Shown here piece by piece: positions 60,938-64,000 of a DNA stretch of 64,000 bases (position 1 is the first letter of the stretch; each line of letters starts with the position of its first letter). This DNA comes from Sacculina carcini (Eukaryota; Arthropoda; Thecostraca; Sacculinidae). The stretch is from positions 1,396,798-1,460,797 of the forward strand of contig OU696578.1 of NCBI GenBank assembly GCA_916048095.2. Direction: 5' to 3'. The position numbers were made by a program, and so were the translations under genes. The notes below the pieces were generated by a model. It saw only the letters and a list, made by a program, of their open reading frames with translations. It searched no databases and was not told the DNA's origin.

Positions 60938-61098
60938 TCGGTGCTCCGCACCTGGGGGGAACTGTGGCCTCCGCGCCAGCATTGTATTTTATATTCATTT
61001 GTATATGCGTTGTTTCATTTGTGGTTTCCGACATACGTTATCTAGCCAGTCGATCAATACACAGTTACGTGTTATTATCTTTTGTAGGCGTTCCTACA

Positions 61099-61905
61099 TT
61101 CTCATCAACACTTCAAAGTCTGAGTTTCTCCCTCTTCATCCTCCGCGCATTAGTCCTCCGCTGCTCTCAGTTCCCCTAGCCGTTACCGTTCGAAATCTTG
61201 GCATTATTTTATATTTTTCGCTCTCCTTTGTAGATAACATTCGCTCCGTCGCTCGCACTTGTCGTTTGATCCTACCTTCACTCTATCCCATTCGTCCCTG
61301 TCTCGATCAATCTTCATCTATTAAACTTGTTATTTCTCTTATACTCTCTAGATTAGACTATTGCAACTCACTATACTTTAGCTTACCTCGTTCTTCTCTA
61401 AAAATACTACAACGCGTTCTTAACCAATCTTGCCGATTTGTTCTTCACCCTAATCCTTGCCGGCATACCTCCAGTTTTCTATTTAAGTTTCGTTGGCTTC
61501 CAATTGTCTCTCGTATTCACTTTCGCCTTTGCTGTCAAATCTTCAAACTTCTTCATGGTCTTAGTCAACCGCCCTACCTAGTCAGTCTTTTAACTCGTTC
61601 TGATATTGTTTCTTCTCGTAGACCTGTTCCCCTCATCTGTCCTCGGGCCACTAATTAATCTTCGTGGTCCTCTAAATCTTTTACTTTCTTCAGTCCGCGC
61701 ATCTGTAATTTTCTTCCTTCTCATATTACTGCAACTTCTTCCTACCGCATGTTTGCTTCCCGACTTCAAAATCACCTTTTTGACATCTCGTTTGATCCTG
61801 CTTCTCACACTCTCACTCCTTTCGCCAAACTCTTATTCCATTCAGCTAGCCATTTTCTATTCCTCCTCCTTATTGTACTCAAATCATGTATATATATGTA
61901 TACTT
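61099..61905 (+). pseudogene. CR1-like LINE RT C-terminus, right part (P3)
   Basis: As in P1 after the LTR insertion: SKSEFLPL, ILSRLDYCNSLYF, LQRVLNQSCRFV, LHGLSQPPYL, frameshift, SRLQNHLFDISFDPASHTL. Confidence 0.7.
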
Positions 61906-61936
61906 GCATGTTTGTGTATGTATGTATATGTATATA

Positions 61937-64000
61937 CAGTGGAACCTCGACATACGAGCTGCTCTACTTACGAGAAATTCGAGATACGAGCGGTCTTTCG
62001 AGCAAAAATCGTGCTCTACATACGAGTGAAAATTCGAGTTACGAGCATTTCAGATGCTCCCGCTAGGTGGCCGAGCGATCGAGGCCACCTAGCGCCAGGA
62101 CTGCCATGTTTGTTGTAAAAAAAATTTCAATGACAGTCTTTCCTGACTTGCAAAATATTGTTTGTCCTTTTTGTCTTTTCTTAGTTGCAAGTTTGTCATT
62201 TTTTTCGGTCGTGACACCTGGCAACACTGCCCAGCGCTCGTCCCAGCAGTAAGCACGTGTGTTTCCCCGCCGTACAGGTCTGATCCCGCGCTCTTGTGTT
62301 GTGTTGGTTTTATCACATTTATCTCCTTTTTGTGGCTTTTTATGTGACATTAATCATGAGTTCTAAAGAAGGAGATGGAAAGGCGCCCTCTGAGAAGAAA
62401 AAGAGGATGATGTCAATCGAAATGAAGCAAGAGGTAATAGACAAACATGAGCGCGGTGTTCGTGTGAGTGATCTCGTAAAGCAGCACAATCGGTCATCAT
62501 CCACGATCTGTACAATATTGAAACAGAAAGATGCCATAAAAGCTATGAAACCGAGCAAGGGAGTGACTATTCTTTCCAAAATGAGGACCGACATCCATGA
62601 CGAGATGGAGAGACTTCTGTTGTTATGGATACGTGACAAGGAGCTGGCAGGAGATACCGTCACGGAGAGCATCGTCTCCGAGAAAGCGCTGTCCATCTAC
62701 AAGGACCTACAACGTGAGGCAGCGTCAACAGAGGGTGAGACATCGTCGGGTACACGTGGAGTGTATTTCAAGGCAAGCCATGGCTGGTTTGAGAAATTCA
62801 AGAAAAGGACAGGCATCCACTCTGTGGTACGGCATGGCGAAGCAGCGAGTGCAGATACCAAAGCCGCGGAGGAGTTTACACACCGCTTCGCTTTACTAAT
62901 TTTGGAAGAAGGTTATATCCCGCAACAAGTGTTTAACTGCGACGAGACGGGCCTTTTTTGGAAGAAAATGCCACGCAGGACATTCATCACCGCTGAGGAG
63001 AAAAAACTGCCGGACCACAAGCCAATGAAAGATCGTCTAACCTTAGCAGTGTGTGCTAATGCCAGCGGTGACTGCAAAGTAAAGCCACTGCTGGTGTACC
63101 ATGCAGAGAACCCGCGCGCATTTAAGACTCATAAAGTCTTGAAAGAGAGGCTACAGGTGATGTGGAGGGCAAATGCAGAAGCGTGGGTGACCCGGCAGTT
63201 CTTCACTGAATGGGTAAATCTAGTCTTTGGCCCTTCAGTGAAGCAATATCTCCAGGAGAATGACCTTCCCTTGAAATGTTTGCTTGTTCTAGACAACGCT
63301 CCCGCACACCCCCATGGCCTGGAAGACGACATAATAGAAGATTTAAAGTTCATTCGGGTGATTTTCCTCCCCCCCAACACCACTTCAATCCTTCAGCCCA
63401 TAGATCAGCAGGTGATCTCAAACTTCAAAAAACTGTATACCAAACATTTGTTCCGACGATGCTTTGAAATCACGGACAATAGTCAGATGACCCTTCGTGA
63501 GTTTTGGAAGGAACATTTCAACATTGCCATAGCTCTGAAAATAATTGATGCTGCATGGCAGGGCATTACGACACGTACATTGAATTCTGCCTGAAAAAAA
63601 TTGTGGCCCGATTGTATCCCTGAAAGCGACTTCGAAGGGCTTGACGTCGAACCTGGGCCTGAGGTGGTGCTGGACGAGATTGTTTCCCTCGGAAAATCCA
63701 TGGGGCTGGAGGTAGATGAGGCGGATATCATCGAGCTTGTGCAGGAGCACGCTGAGGAGATGACAACAGAGGAGTTGAAGGAAGTACAGGCAATGCAACA
63801 GACGGAGGTGTTGCAAGAGATCAGCAGCGAAGAGGAGGAGATGCTGGAGAAGGGGACGTCCACAAAGGAGATTAGAGAGGTATTGGCTAAATGGGAGGAA
63901 ATTGCTGCTTTCGTTGAAAAGAAACACCCAGAAAAAGTGACTACTAGTGCTGCAGCTCTCTTTAATGACACTTGCCTTACACATTTCCGTACCATTTTGA
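61937..64000 (+). mobile_element. Tigger/pogo DNA transposon, 5' portion
   Basis: Starts CAGTGGAACCTCGACATACG directly after TA (61935-61936). Within 110 bases the phrase ACGAG/TACGAG recurs seven or eight times (CTTACGAG, GATACGAG, CATACGAG, GTTACGAG), probably transposase binding sites. The transposase begins at 62356 and the element runs past the window end, so the right terminus is not seen. Confidence 0.85.
62356..63999 (+). pseudogene. Tigger-type transposase (CENP-B-like, DDE), one in-frame stop
   Basis: ATG at 62356. Residues ~10-60: CENP-B-type helix-turn-helix (MSIEMKQEVIDKHERGVRVS, then SSSTICTILKQ). Next a CENP-B DNA-binding domain ending GWFEKFKKRTGI. Then the DDE catalytic domain: FNCDETGLFWKKMP (first D), LLVLDNAPAHP (second D) and LPPNTTSILQPIDQQVI (third acidic position). 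The DDE domain ends near TRTLNSA, where TGA (63592-63594) replaces the Trp expected before KKLWP. The frame is then open to the window edge through an acidic coiled-coil-like tail (EEMTTEELKEVQAM). Apart from the stop the ORF is intact. Confidence 0.85.

Larger units (their letters stand above)
59057..61098 (+). mobile_element. Ty3/gypsy-type LTR element lacking protease-RT-RNase H (P3)
   Basis: LTRs of 136 bases at 59057-59192 and 60963-61098, primer-site-like TGGTGACCCCGAACG after the first and a G-rich tract (60953-60960) before the second. Same insertion point in the LINE and same Gag-to-integrase junction as the P1 copy, so insertion and internal deletion predate the P1/P3 duplication. 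Confidence 0.8.
56882..61934 (+). repeat. Segmental duplication block P3
   Basis: Collinear with P1, including the LTR element at the same site. SINE body 57135-57390, hAT-like remnant 57455-57600, hAT end 58038, partial MITE 58545-58800, LINE left part 58860-59056 and right part 61099-61905. It ends in TGTATATGTATATA, where the Tigger element is inserted. Confidence 0.85.

Overview
The window is animal nuclear DNA, probably from an invertebrate with motile cilia; I cannot name the species. It has spliceosomal introns, a ciliary dynein-regulator gene (DRC2/CCDC65-like), a membrane thioredoxin-like gene, an orphan exon resembling a Kv-channel-interacting protein (KChIP), dense (GT/CA)n, (TA)n and TCTA microsatellites, and a typical metazoan mix of transposons: CR1/L2-like LINEs, Penelope-like elements, Ty3/gypsy-type LTR elements, hAT and pogo/Tigger DNA transposons, and tRNA-derived SINEs. 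Nothing is prokaryotic: I see no operons, ribosome binding sites or CRISPR arrays. Most short open frames over (GT)n tracts are artefacts.

Left third (1-30 kb). One confident gene, an intronless 502-codon DRC2-like ORF (1347-2855). After it come AT-rich intergenic DNA, a degenerate ~196-bp repeat family (4.3-4.8 kb and 8.1-9.0 kb), hAT and pogo MITEs, and a 2.8-kb field (9.2-12.0 kb) with fifteen same-strand copies of a GTTCCGCACGACGGGCGGG box. A LINE with an intact 998-aa ORF lies on the minus strand (14.2-17.5 kb), followed by the KChIP-like exon (17.8-17.9 kb). From 18 to 30 kb there are MITEs, microsatellites, LINE tails, two unassigned candidate exons, and a 177-bp tandem repeat.

Right half (30-62 kb). 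This is a tandem array of composite blocks in the order P1-Q1-P2-Q2-Q3-P3. Q carries the two-exon thioredoxin-like gene (signal peptide, thioredoxin fold with C-x-x-S in place of C-x-x-C, one transmembrane helix), a tRNA-derived SINE in the intron, and downstream a GC-rich retroelement C-terminus with an endonuclease-like motif. P carries a SINE body, hAT remnants, a MITE and a truncated LINE. In P1 and P3 a Gag-integrase LTR element lacking protease/RT/RNase H sits in that LINE; P2 keeps the empty site. Q1 has a complete gene, Q2 only exon 1, and Q3 a complete gene with a 4.2-kb LINE in its intron. That LINE encodes a 2A-like DIETNPGP motif. Between Q2 and Q3 lies a 3'-truncated Penelope-like element whose frame is split by a 1,558-bp LTR-flanked element with a perfect 5-bp target duplication. 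P2 and Q2 are separated by another Penelope fragment, itself split by a 1.4-kb hAT-like element.

Right edge (61.9-64 kb): the 5' end of a Tigger-type transposon whose transposase has one in-frame stop and runs off the window.

The host genes do not form a visible pathway. The architecture is segmental duplication plus nested transposition, and empty sites, target duplications and shared deletions allow events to be ordered. Family assignments are from memory of conserved motifs; no search was run.
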